Virus record (IMG/VR): IMGVR_UViG_3300009703_000030
Location: 1-49,790 of that record
Length of the DNA: 49,790 bases
Reading direction: 5' to 3' (one strand)
From: a virus
The translations under genes were made by a program, and so were the position numbers. Positions 41,612 to 48,615 of the stretch are shown one piece after another (position 1 is the first letter of the stretch; every line of letters begins with the position of its first letter). Under the pieces are notes generated by a model. The model did not search any database and was not told the DNA's origin. It saw only the letters and a program-made list of their open reading frames with translations.

Positions 41612-41905
41612 TCAGTTGCACACAGCGAACTCGGATCGACGATCGAGTTCGACTGCACTCTTTGCTCGACCCTCACGACGTGTGAAGATCTCAATCGGAC
41701 GTGGGCCATCGGACGGGTAGCACGTGCAACCCATGCCGTCGATTCGGGTGTCCGGTCCACAGGCCAGCCAGACCTGTGCTTCGGTCTTGAGGACCTTTCG
41801 ACCTCGCACCCTTTTGATCTGGCCGAACGCTTCGTCGACCGTCTTGCCGTGCCCCCAGTAGTTGGCGACCATCACCAACACGTGGTCGCGTTTTTCATCA
41901 TTCAT
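41612..41905 (-). CDS. small basic protein, unknown
   Basis: 97 residues, ATG 41905, SD GAAAGAGAGGTG. N-terminal MNDEKRDHVLVMVANYWGHGKTVDEAFGQIKRVRGRKVLKTEAQVWLACG, ending in a Cys-containing, basic part. Aspects of the N-terminus (GHGKT) resemble a P-loop but the pattern is too short for an ATP-binding site. Function unknown. Second gene of the minus operon. Confidence 0.6.
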   Translation of the reverse strand: MNDEKRDHVLVMVANYWGHGKTVDEAFGQIKRVRGRKVLKTEAQVWLACGPDTRIDGMGCTCYPSDGPRPIEIFTRREGRAKSAVELDRRSEFAVCN

Positions 41906-41921
41906 CGCAGCACCTCTCTTT

Positions 41922-42116
41922 CTAGTTCATGCTCTTCTCGAGAGCGTAGGCTTCTGCCTGACTGAACGACGGGAAGTTCCTGTCGTTCTCTTGAGCTTGG
42001 CAATGTTCGGGGAGTTGGATTGCATTCCAGCCCCAACTCACACACCGCACTTCCCACGTTGCATCGGAGTCACCCGTCGCAACCCGCTTGCCGTCCTTGT
42101 AGCTTTCCTCAAGCAT
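41922..42116 (-). CDS. small first gene of the minus operon, unknown
   Basis: 64 residues, ATG 42116 (a GTG 3 nt upstream is possible), SD GAGAGGTG. MLEESYKDGKRVATGDSD..., a SWGWNAIQLPEH middle and a helix-like SFSQAEAYALEKSMN. No family recognised. First gene after a 340-nt leader from the strong minus promoter, so expected to be made early. Confidence 0.6.
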   Translation of the reverse strand: MLEESYKDGKRVATGDSDATWEVRCVSWGWNAIQLPEHCQAQENDRNFPSFSQAEAYALEKSMN

Positions 42117-42458
42117 CACAGCACCTCTCTTTCAAGTTCCAGAACAGTGATCGCCACTGCCAAGCATCTCGTGGATGCTGGGTAGTGGGGACCTCTTGTT
42201 CGCTATCGCATCTTTGGTATCATTCGGTCGTGTCGCTTCGACTGTGACTTTCGTTCCCCTCGCTCCCTCGCAGCATCTGATGGTGCTGCTCCGGTGCTAA
42301 TCGCGGTGGAGGGTAGTTCGTGCCACCAAGGCAACTCGTTGTCGCCTCGTCGGTCCTGCCGACCGTTACAGGTTCGCCGTGTTCATCCCTGAGGATTAGG
42401 AGTGGGTCGTCACTCGGTGGTCTTTAGTTGTCGCTTGTTGAGTTATCGTCAACTCAAC
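42117..42458 (-). ncRNA. long untranslated leader of the minus operon
   Basis: About 340 nt lie between the predicted start of the minus transcript (~42458) and the first ATG (42116), without a convincing gene on either strand. Small inverted pairs are visible (AGCATC/GATGCT near 42164; CAGCA/TGCTG near 42271; CGGTC/GACCG near 42351). A leader this long in a compact phage suggests RNA-level control or an embedded small RNA. No riboswitch family is recognised. Confidence 0.35.
42437..42458. promoter_or_regulatory. 8-bp inverted repeat at the minus promoter start (operator candidate)
   Basis: GTTGAGTT (42437-42444) and AACTCAAC (42451-42458) are a perfect 8-bp inverted repeat with a 6-nt centre, just downstream of the -10 box and overlapping the predicted start of the minus transcript. 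Size and symmetry fit a dimeric HTH repressor, and an XRE-type protein is encoded at 46147. The TTGAGTTATC half recurs once at 45772-45781, in the gap before that XRE gene. Confidence 0.5.
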
Positions 42459-42464
42459 GGACAT

Positions 42465-42493
42465 ACTTTAGCATAACATGAAATGAATGTCAA
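42465..42493 (-). promoter_or_regulatory. sigma70-type promoter of the minus operon
   Basis: Read on the minus strand: -35 TTGACA (42493-42488, perfect), 17-nt spacer, -10 TAAAGT (42470-42465, 4/6). It is the strongest host-type promoter seen in the window and points into the early-type operon. The flanking 42479-42530 stretch is A/T-rich (T-runs), unlike the GC-rich rest. Confidence 0.7.
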
Positions 42494-42555
42494 ATGTTTT
42501 TTTGAAAGTTTTTTTCTGACGGGGTCGAGATCAGGTCGAAACACGGAGGTGATTT

Positions 42556-43053
42556 GTGTCTGTGGCAGTGATGCTGGATTGGGACGAGATGTTGCGAGGA
42601 TGCACCGCTGGGTCGATGCGGTCGATCCGTCACCTGATGAAGGGTGACACCGAACACAAGTGGGGCATGGACTCGTCGAAGACCTTTGACGCCCACTGCT
42701 ACGGGTGCTTGGCTGAACTGGTCGTCGCCAAGCACCTTGGTGTCTGGTGGTCAGGCGAGGGCCTGTACGAGTTCAGCGACGTTGGTCAGGTGGAGGTCAG
42801 GTATGCCCACAAGCGGAACTACCGACTCATCCTTCACGACGATGATCACGACAATCGGCCATACGTTCTGGTCACCGGCGAGGGGTCGCTTGGGACGTTC
42901 TGGATCGACGGATGGATCATGGGTTGCGACGGAAAGAACGACGACTGGTGGGAGGATCCCGGCACGGCACGACCAGCCTACTTCGTGCCCCGCGACCAGT
43001 TGCGACCGATGGATGAACTCCAGAGCGACTACTTCTCCCGGTGTGTACTATAA
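42556..43053 (+). CDS. PD-(D/E)XK-nuclease-like small protein
   Basis: 165 residues from GTG 42556 with a near-perfect SD, GGAGGTGA. Residues 50-85 carry the nuclease-like order E54 (CLAELVVAKHLG), D75 (FSDVGQ), E80-x-R82 (VEVR), then the beta strands of a small RecB-type fold (RLILHDDDHDNRPYVLVTG) and GWIMGCDG. R82 replaces the usual lysine. Similar DV..VEVR proteins occur in environmental phages and may be Holliday-junction or DNA-processing nucleases. It is in front of a RuvC-like gene and after the divergent promoter region. Confidence 0.6.
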   Translation: MSVAVMLDWDEMLRGCTAGSMRSIRHLMKGDTEHKWGMDSSKTFDAHCYGCLAELVVAKHLGVWWSGEGLYEFSDVGQVEVRYAHKRNYRLILHDDDHDNRPYVLVTGEGSLGTFWIDGWIMGCDGKNDDWWEDPGTARPAYFVPRDQLRPMDELQSDYFSRCVL

Positions 43054-43066
43054 AGGAAGTGATAAG

Positions 43067-43615
43067 TTGCACTCAAATATCATTGCAATTGACCCCGGAC
43101 CTGTTCAGTCTGCGATGCTGTGGCTGAACCACGGCGAACCATCAGGTCGGAGCGAGGGGTCTGTCCTCTTGCAGAACATCTGGCGTAACGACAACGCGCT
43201 GGAGCTTCTGGCTACCATGATCCAGAACACTGCCCCGGACGTGATTGCGATCGAGATGGTCGCGAGCTACGGGATGGCGGTCGGAGCGGAGGTGTTCGAC
43301 ACCTGCTACTGGGCTGGTCGGTTTGCCGAGTTGGCACACCGCTGGAGAGTCCCTGTCCAGTTGGTCTACCGGAAGGATGTGAAGATGCATCTGTGCCACT
43401 CGATGAGGGCGAAGGACAGCAACATCAGGCAGTCCCTGATCGACCGCTTCGGGCCGGGCAAGGAGAAGGCTATCGGGACCAAGGCTGAGCGTGGTCCCTG
43501 CTACGGGATCAGGAAAGATATCTGGTCAGCGTTGGCTGTCGCCGTGTACACTTTCGACACGCTGACTGAGGAGCAGTTAGCGGAGATGAACAAGCCATAT
43601 TCGCAAGACGGCTAA
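43067..43615 (+). CDS. RuvC-like Holliday-junction resolvase
   Basis: 182 residues from TTG 43067, with AAGGAAG ~7 nt upstream. A GTG at 43043 is in frame but has no SD. RuvC-type RNase H fold: IIAIDPGP with D9, DVIAIEMVASYG with E63, and GIRKDIWSALAVAVYTFD with D151. The order beta1 with D, beta4 with E and a helical D fits RuvC (E. coli 173 aa). A basic surface (VYRKDVKMHLCHSMRAKD) could bind DNA. It would resolve replication or recombination junctions before packaging. Confidence 0.8.
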   Translation: MHSNIIAIDPGPVQSAMLWLNHGEPSGRSEGSVLLQNIWRNDNALELLATMIQNTAPDVIAIEMVASYGMAVGAEVFDTCYWAGRFAELAHRWRVPVQLVYRKDVKMHLCHSMRAKDSNIRQSLIDRFGPGKEKAIGTKAERGPCYGIRKDIWSALAVAVYTFDTLTEEQLAEMNKPYSQDG

Positions 43616-43794
43616 ACGGGCTGACTGCCGAGCGACTGAGGTCCAAAGGTCAGCCGACCAAAACCGACGCCCCCCAGCTTGGCTGACCGGTACACTGGCT
43701 GGGATCAGACGGGCATGGTTCCTTGACCCTATAGCCTTCACTGGATGGTGTTGGCAGGGCAGTCGGTAGGGACCGGTCTAGACGGAGAGAACTC

Positions 43795-44361
43795 ATGACA
43801 CGGAGCAGCAACAGGGTTGGGACAGGGGTCGTCCCGCCCACGACCGACGCGAGGGCATACCCGCCTACCACTGCCCCGTCTGAAAGTATGGACTGGCAGA
43901 TACAGGGTCAGCCATACAGTGACGACACAATGATCGTCCCGCCCGAACAAAGGATGTTCTATCCGAACCTGTTGCCACAGATGCTGCCTGAGCAAGGTGA
44001 CTTCCCGCAGGGAGAACAACTTCGAGAGTTGTACAACGAGGAAGCACCGTACCTCCGCGAGTTGCAAGCACCACTGCCACCACCGGGTGGAGCTAACCCT
44101 GAGATAACACCTCTCGACATGCAGCAACAGGACCAGTTCATATTCCCACCTAATTTCCTCCAGCAGAATCAGTCACGTGCTGGATCAGGTGGACCGCAGA
44201 CACAGGACGGAGCAGTTGCCCGTGTACGCTCCCTGATCAGGTTGAGCAACAGATACCCCATGCAACTCAATCAAGTCCTCTCAGAGGAGCGTCCAGCACC
44301 TCAGGAGGCACGCTCCATCAGGGGAGGCATGCCAGCCCAACTATTCGAGCATAGAGGATAG
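43795..44361 (+). CDS. Q/P-rich, low-complexity protein
   Basis: 188 residues, ATG 43795, SD GGAGAGA. Rich in P, Q, R and S, with MLPEQGDFPQGEQLRELYNEEAPYL and DQFIFPPNFLQQNQ, and only a short helix near residues 145-165 (ARVRSLIRLSNRYPMQL). Mostly disordered by appearance. It opens a plus-strand cassette with a distinct base composition. No function can be assigned; virion-linker or scaffolding-like roles are possible. Confidence 0.55.
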   Translation: MTRSSNRVGTGVVPPTTDARAYPPTTAPSESMDWQIQGQPYSDDTMIVPPEQRMFYPNLLPQMLPEQGDFPQGEQLRELYNEEAPYLRELQAPLPPPGGANPEITPLDMQQQDQFIFPPNFLQQNQSRAGSGGPQTQDGAVARVRSLIRLSNRYPMQLNQVLSEERPAPQEARSIRGGMPAQLFEHRG

Positions 44362-44364
44362 CCG

Positions 44365-44841
44365 ATGACATCTACCATCACCGCCACAACTCTCAAGGTG
44401 ACGATCACTGAAGAGTGTTCGCTCAACGGTACTGATCAGGGTGGAGTCAACGTCCTGAGCAAGACGCTCATCAATGAGATCCTCAAGAGGATCGTCACTG
44501 TCCCAACCAGTGAGATCAACATCTACTCCACCGCTGACTCGGTGGCAGGTGGCAGCCAGTTCAAGGCAGCACGAGTCAAGTACGTCAGGCTGACCAACAA
44601 GGATGACACCAACTACATCTGGATCATCGTCAAGAACGAAGGCAATGATGAGTTCGTCGTCACCCTCGCTCCCGGTGAGTCGTGGCTGTCATACAATCAG
44701 GACAGCGACACTGGTGGTGGCATGAACGCTGACAACGCTGCCATCAGTGATCCCACATCAGGTCTACAAGACATCAACCTCGTGACCGCTCGTGCCAACA
44801 CTGCGTCATCAGATCTTGAAGTGTTCATCGCACAGATATGA
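44365..44841 (+). CDS. beta-rich virion-like protein
   Basis: 158 residues, ATG 44365, 4 nt after the previous stop. The middle block VKYVRLTNKDDTNYIWIIVKNEGNDEFVVTLAPGESWL is the 'R.TN.D.TN......L.PG.S' pattern of small beta-sandwich virion proteins in environmental phages. This is recollection of a pattern without proof. The rest is T/S/N-rich. It probably sits in the particle although it lies outside the main structural cluster. 3' end overlaps the next gene by 4 nt. Confidence 0.6.
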   Translation: MTSTITATTLKVTITEECSLNGTDQGGVNVLSKTLINEILKRIVTVPTSEINIYSTADSVAGGSQFKAARVKYVRLTNKDDTNYIWIIVKNEGNDEFVVTLAPGESWLSYNQDSDTGGGMNADNAAISDPTSGLQDINLVTARANTASSDLEVFIAQI

Positions 44842-45386
44842 TCGACTACACCGAAGCACGCTCAGCCATCATGGACGGTGATGTCCTCGCCTTCAGGCTG
44901 GACAGGTGTAGCCCAGTCAGCCAACTGATATCACTCGTCACCAGATCACGTGTCACTCACGTTGGCTTCGCTGTCTGGTATCGCAACAGACTGTGCGTCC
45001 TCGAAGCACTCGAAGGCAAAGGTGTCAGACTGCACCCGCTGAGCATGCTGCTCGCCACTGGTCGCAACGTCGACTGGTATCAACTCGAAGCCACAGAGAT
45101 CAGGCGTAGAGTGGTGCTGACTCGTGCCTTCACTCACTGGGGTAAACGATACGCTTCACCTCTACAATTCCTTCGATCGTGGGGTGTGATAACAAGAGCG
45201 TTGTGCAACTGGCTACGCATCCCAATTGACACCAATGGTGATCGGTTCTTCTGTTCTGAATTCATCGCACACTGCTTCGGTGTTGGTGGTGATGAGGCAG
45301 CCAAGACTTCACCCCAAGACATCATCGAACGCACTGACCTCAGACGCAGAGGACCACTCAAATGGACTGGCGACACGAAGCAGTAA
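44838..45386 (+). CDS. permuted papain-fold cysteine peptidase (YiiX/C92-like)
   Basis: 182 residues, ATG 44838. The permuted active site can be read in order: H41 in SRVTHVGFAVW, an acidic VLEALEGKGVRL after it, and the catalytic-type C139 in RFFCSEFIAH. This order (His before Cys) is that of YiiX/YaeF-type amidohydrolases. It could cut peptide or lipid-linked amides. As no classic endolysin is seen, a cell-wall role is possible. The next gene overlaps by 25 nt. The base composition is like that of the neighbouring cassette genes. Confidence 0.65.
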   Translation: MIDYTEARSAIMDGDVLAFRLDRCSPVSQLISLVTRSRVTHVGFAVWYRNRLCVLEALEGKGVRLHPLSMLLATGRNVDWYQLEATEIRRRVVLTRAFTHWGKRYASPLQFLRSWGVITRALCNWLRIPIDTNGDRFFCSEFIAHCFGVGGDEAAKTSPQDIIERTDLRRRGPLKWTGDTKQ

Positions 45387-45760
45387 TCACTCGCATCATT
45401 GATGCTGACACAGTCGATGCTCAGTGTCGTCTGCCCTTCCGTATCACCTTCGATGATCGCTTCAGACTGGCCATGTCTGATGGCACTGCCATTGATGCTC
45501 CAGAGGTCAGAGGCAGTGAACGAGTGGCTGGTGGACTGGCCACTCAACACCTCGTCAAGCTGCTCGATACTCACTGTCAAGTTGTGCCAGTCCTCAATGA
45601 TGATGGATGGAAACTGGGTGGGTGGAAGTGCATCATCCAGACGTTCAAAGACAAGCGTGGAAAGTATGGTCGATGGGTCGCATCCATCGAAGGCACTGAT
45701 GGTCATCAGGTCGTGGATCAACTGGTCACTGATGGTCACGCCGAGATCGTTGTGTACTGA
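45362..45760 (+). CDS. staphylococcal-nuclease-like protein (TNase fold)
   Basis: 132 residues, ATG 45362. Matches to the SNase order: IIDADTVD (D16 like D21), RFRLAMSDGTAIDAPE (R35, D45, E48 like R35, D40, E43, with a few inserted residues), and KYGRWVASI (R104 like R87), then a DGHQVVDQLVTDGHAEIVVY end. So the Ca-dependent catalytic set is present. No signal peptide is visible, so it acts in the cytoplasm or in the particle. Nuclease after peptidase in one cassette suggests a host-attack or moron function. Confidence 0.75.
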   Translation: MDWRHEAVITRIIDADTVDAQCRLPFRITFDDRFRLAMSDGTAIDAPEVRGSERVAGGLATQHLVKLLDTHCQVVPVLNDDGWKLGGWKCIIQTFKDKRGKYGRWVASIEGTDGHQVVDQLVTDGHAEIVVY

Positions 45761-46146
45761 TTGAGATGGGCTTGAGTTATCAATGTCACACGATGTCGAT
45801 GGCCTGCGATCCCACCGCTCGCGAAGCAGATGTCATGCCACATCCATCGAACAACAGCCCATGATGGATGCAGTTGTCACACCCCGTTCGGTGTGTGCTA
45901 TTCCATAGTCCATGACACGCTGCTGTAACTGCTGTGTCCATGGTGGTTTACAATCATGTGGACATGGTGTGGTGCAGCGTGCAGCGAGCAGCGAGGAGGA
46001 AGAAGGAATCGCGTGTGTGCAGTCCCCTCAAAACCTGAACCCGACCCCCACCCCCACACGCATGGAGGACCCACGGTTAACCCCTCCACGCCGCCTTCCA
46101 GAATAGCGATATCAACAGTATGGTATGTCAGGCAAAGGAGGGACTG
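45761..46146. other. 386-nt gap before the regulator/packaging genes
   Basis: No convincing gene. Contents seen: TTGAGTTATC (45772-45781), matching one arm of the inverted repeat at 42437; an 8-bp hairpin CATCCATC (45841-45848) with GATGGATG (45863-45870), 14-nt loop; a weaker ACACC/GGTGT hairpin near 45879; and a C-rich stretch (46034-46060). A small Cys-rich open frame at 45912-46106 has no SD. The AAAGGAGGG SD for the XRE gene closes the gap. The gap is a likely site for control of the packaging operon. Confidence 0.4.
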
Positions 46147-46581
46147 ATGGGCTTTGATTCAGAGGCACTGGGCAAGCGTATGCGGGCATTGCGTCTGCGT
46201 AGAGGCTGGAGTCAGCAGAGGCTGGGTACGGAGGTGGGTACTACTCAGGGGCGTATCAGTGACTGGGAGAGTGGTCGGTTCACCATGACGCTGGCTACGT
46301 TGTCGCGGGTCTGTGAGGCGTTGGAGCAAGGTCCAGAGGTCTTGATGGGATACAGTGCATTACCGGAGGGGACACCAGATGCCGAGTCAATCGGAAGAGT
46401 TCGCGGAGTGGCTGAAGAGTCGGGGACAGTGGCAGGAGTTCGTAGCCCTGAAGAACGATTACGAACTGAACGGACTGGGGAAGAAGACAGCGTACACACG
46501 GGCCGCCAAGAAGATGGGGATGGATTCGTTCAAGGCGCAATACGGGGGGGTGCGTCTGAAGCAGATCCTTCAGGGTCCTGA
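46147..46581 (+). CDS. XRE-family helix-turn-helix regulator
   Basis: ATG 46147 with GGAGGG. Residues ~5-60 are a clear HTH_3/XRE domain: LGKRMRALRLRRGWSQQRLGTEVGTTQGRISDWESGRFTMTLATLSRVCEAL. The remainder (residues ~75-144) is low complexity with E, R, T, G and S, and it is read in a different frame from the small terminase, which overlaps it by 203 nt. The true repressor may thus be short with a tail created by overprinting. It could bind the inverted repeat at 42437-42458. It is the only clear transcription regulator in the genome besides csrA. Confidence 0.75.
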   Translation: MGFDSEALGKRMRALRLRRGWSQQRLGTEVGTTQGRISDWESGRFTMTLATLSRVCEALEQGPEVLMGYSALPEGTPDAESIGRVRGVAEESGTVAGVRSPEERLRTERTGEEDSVHTGRQEDGDGFVQGAIRGGASEADPSGS

Positions 46582-46969
46582 CGAGGACGTCGGGGACGAG
46601 GAACCTGTGACCCGTGAGTCGTTCGGTGACCGGAAGAGCGGTCTTCGGGAGGACTTCCAGTGGGTCTACGAGAACATCGCGATCGACGATGTGTCGCCTG
46701 CTGACGCTCCGAGCAGCGGTGCATGGGGATTGCTGGAATTCGCGAGATCGGATACAAGGACATTCTACGCCGAGTGGATGCGGATGGTGGCGAAGAGCGA
46801 ATCTGATGATCAGGTCCTAGAGGCTTTTGTATCGGATGCCACCAAGTCCACCGCTGAAATCGCAGAGATGCTCAGATCCCTCAGTGACGCAGTGCTACCG
46901 GACGGTTCCGAAGACACTGGAGGAGAACCTGAGGTGGAGAGCGGAGATACTGGAGAGGGCGGCGAGTGA
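46379..46969 (+). CDS. terminase small subunit
   Basis: 196 residues from ATG 46379 (SD GGAGGGG); an upstream in-frame ATG is rejected. Residues 1-60 (FAEWLKSRGQWQEFVALKNDYELNGLGKKTAYTRAAKKMG) are helical and could be a DNA-binding domain. The rest is helical with an acidic Gly-rich tail. The position directly before the large terminase is the main evidence. It recognises pac/cos DNA and starts packaging. It overlaps the XRE gene and, at its 3' end, the large terminase start. Confidence 0.65.
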   Translation: MPSQSEEFAEWLKSRGQWQEFVALKNDYELNGLGKKTAYTRAAKKMGMDSFKAQYGGVRLKQILQGPDEDVGDEEPVTRESFGDRKSGLREDFQWVYENIAIDDVSPADAPSSGAWGLLEFARSDTRTFYAEWMRMVAKSESDDQVLEAFVSDATKSTAEIAEMLRSLSDAVLPDGSEDTGGEPEVESGDTGEGGE

Positions 46970-48614
46970 CCGCGACTTGCAGCGGACGCTGTGGGATGCG
47001 TGTTCTCGTGACTTCCTCTTCTGGATCAATGGGTTCGCGTGGACCTACGACCCCCGGAAGGTGGCGTCGGGGCAGTCCCCCAAGATCCCATTCATCACGT
47101 GGGAGTATCAGGACAACGCCTTCCTTGCCGTGGAGGAGTCGATCGGTCGACACGACATCCTCATCGAGAAGTCCCGCGACATGGGTGCGTCGTGGATCTG
47201 CCTGACCACGTTTGTCTATCGGTGGCTGTTCCGTCCAAGGGAAAGCTACCTGATGGTCAGCCGGAAGGAAGCGTTGGTAGACGGGACAGCAGACTCCCTC
47301 TTCGCCCACGTCGACTTCATCATCAATGGGATGCCAGCGTGGATGCGTCCCAGCATGAAGCGAATGAAGCTGAAGCTTCGCAATCTGGACAACGGTTCGG
47401 TTCTCGACGGCGAATCGACTAACGCCAACCTCGGTCGCGGCGGTCGTAGGACAGCAGCACTGATTGATGAGTTTGCCAGCTTCGAGGGTGGTGGCTGGGA
47501 GGTGCTGAGCGCAACGGCAGACAACACGAATTGCCGAATTTTTAACTCGACCCCTAACGGGGTGGGGAACGCATTCTATGCTCAGCTACAAAAAGGCACT
47601 CCAAGGTTACGTTTCCACTGGACTGCGCATCCAGAAAAGGGCGCGGGCCAGTATCAGGACGAGAACGGGAAGTGGCGATCTCCGTGGTACGACGGGGAGT
47701 GTCAGCGTCGTGCGAGCGAGGTAGAGATTGCGACCCAGTTGGACATCGACTATCTGGGATCCAACTACCCGTTCTTCGACACGCAGTCCATCGAGGACCT
47801 CAAGCGGGAGTTCGGGGTTCCTCCGATGCACGTGGGAACTCTCGCTGTCATGGATGGACACCCGCAGTACACGGAAGACGACAACGGACCCATGCGGGTC
47901 TGGGTTCAACTCGACGAGGAGGGGTATGCGGCGTCCGACCGGGATTACATCGTGGGTTGCGACATCTCACAGGGGACCGGTGCGAGTGATTCCGCGCTGT
48001 CGGTCGTTGATCGCCTCACGGGGGAGAAGGTTGCGGAGTTCTGTGACAACCGTGTCAGCGTTCACCGGTTCGCAGAGATCGCGGTTGCGGTCTGCCGGAT
48101 GTTTGCCGGGCCGGGAGGTAGGGGGGCTTTCCTGATCTGGGAGGCTACTGGTCCGGGGCGAAGCTTTGGCAAGGCTGTCCTCGACGACTGCCGGTACGGG
48201 AACGTCTACTACCGGACTGACGACCAGTCTGTTCGCAAGAAGATCAGCGATCGCCCCGGCTGGTTCTCCACCAAGGACGGGAAAGTTGACCTGCTGACCA
48301 ACTACCGCGCTTCGTTGTTTGGCCGTAAGTTTATTAATCCTTCGATACGTGCTTTGAATCAAGCAATGGAATTCATCTATACGCCGAACGGGTCAATCGA
48401 GCATAGTGGGTCATCGCTGACCATCGACCCCACGGATCGGGGTGATAGTCACGGGGATGTTGTCATTGCTGATGCACTCGCTGCGAAACTGCTGCGTGAG
48501 CGTGAAGCGAAACACACGCCGAAAAAGACGCAGGGTCCTCCAGTGATGTCGATGGCGTGGCGGCGACAGGAACGGAATCGTGATCTAGCCATGGCATCCA
48601 ACGGTTGGGAGTAG
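46836..48614 (+). CDS. terL: terminase large subunit (packaging ATPase-nuclease)
   Basis: About 592 residues from ATG 46836. The true start is uncertain: TTG 46827 or a start nearer residue ~30 (PKTLEENLRWRAEILERA) would also fit, and the 5' end overlaps the small terminase by ~130 nt. Motifs: Walker A-type IEKSRDMGASW (residues 110-120), Walker B ALIDEF with D211 and E212, a RIFNSTPNG coupling-type motif, and the RNase-H-type nuclease start VGCDISQGTGASD with D376 and later HGDVVIADALAAKL. It packages DNA into the procapsid. It is followed by the portal 1 nt later. Confidence 0.9.
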   Translation: MPPSPPLKSQRCSDPSVTQCYRTVPKTLEENLRWRAEILERAASDRDLQRTLWDACSRDFLFWINGFAWTYDPRKVASGQSPKIPFITWEYQDNAFLAVEESIGRHDILIEKSRDMGASWICLTTFVYRWLFRPRESYLMVSRKEALVDGTADSLFAHVDFIINGMPAWMRPSMKRMKLKLRNLDNGSVLDGESTNANLGRGGRRTAALIDEFASFEGGGWEVLSATADNTNCRIFNSTPNGVGNAFYAQLQKGTPRLRFHWTAHPEKGAGQYQDENGKWRSPWYDGECQRRASEVEIATQLDIDYLGSNYPFFDTQSIEDLKREFGVPPMHVGTLAVMDGHPQYTEDDNGPMRVWVQLDEEGYAASDRDYIVGCDISQGTGASDSALSVVDRLTGEKVAEFCDNRVSVHRFAEIAVAVCRMFAGPGGRGAFLIWEATGPGRSFGKAVLDDCRYGNVYYRTDDQSVRKKISDRPGWFSTKDGKVDLLTNYRASLFGRKFINPSIRALNQAMEFIYTPNGSIEHSGSSLTIDPTDRGDSHGDVVIADALAAKLLREREAKHTPKKTQGPPVMSMAWRRQERNRDLAMASNGWE

Positions 48615-48615
48615 C

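Noticed and set aside
41846-41905. GHGKT in a small early protein as a P-loop
   Set aside because: The surrounding pattern lacks the preceding beta strand and glycines of Walker A, and the protein has only 97 residues.
43723-43751. TTGACC box as a promoter for the 43795 gene, with CTATAG nearby resembling a T7-type core
   Set aside because: No good -10 element at 16-18 nt spacing. No single-subunit RNA polymerase gene is present and no other CTATAG-type repeats were seen upstream of genes.
45912-46106. 64-residue Cys-rich open frame (CC..CC near the start)
   Set aside because: No SD, low complexity at the end (P, T and R), and the DNA has the C/G-rich, repetitive look of a regulatory gap. 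The Cys cluster may be chance.
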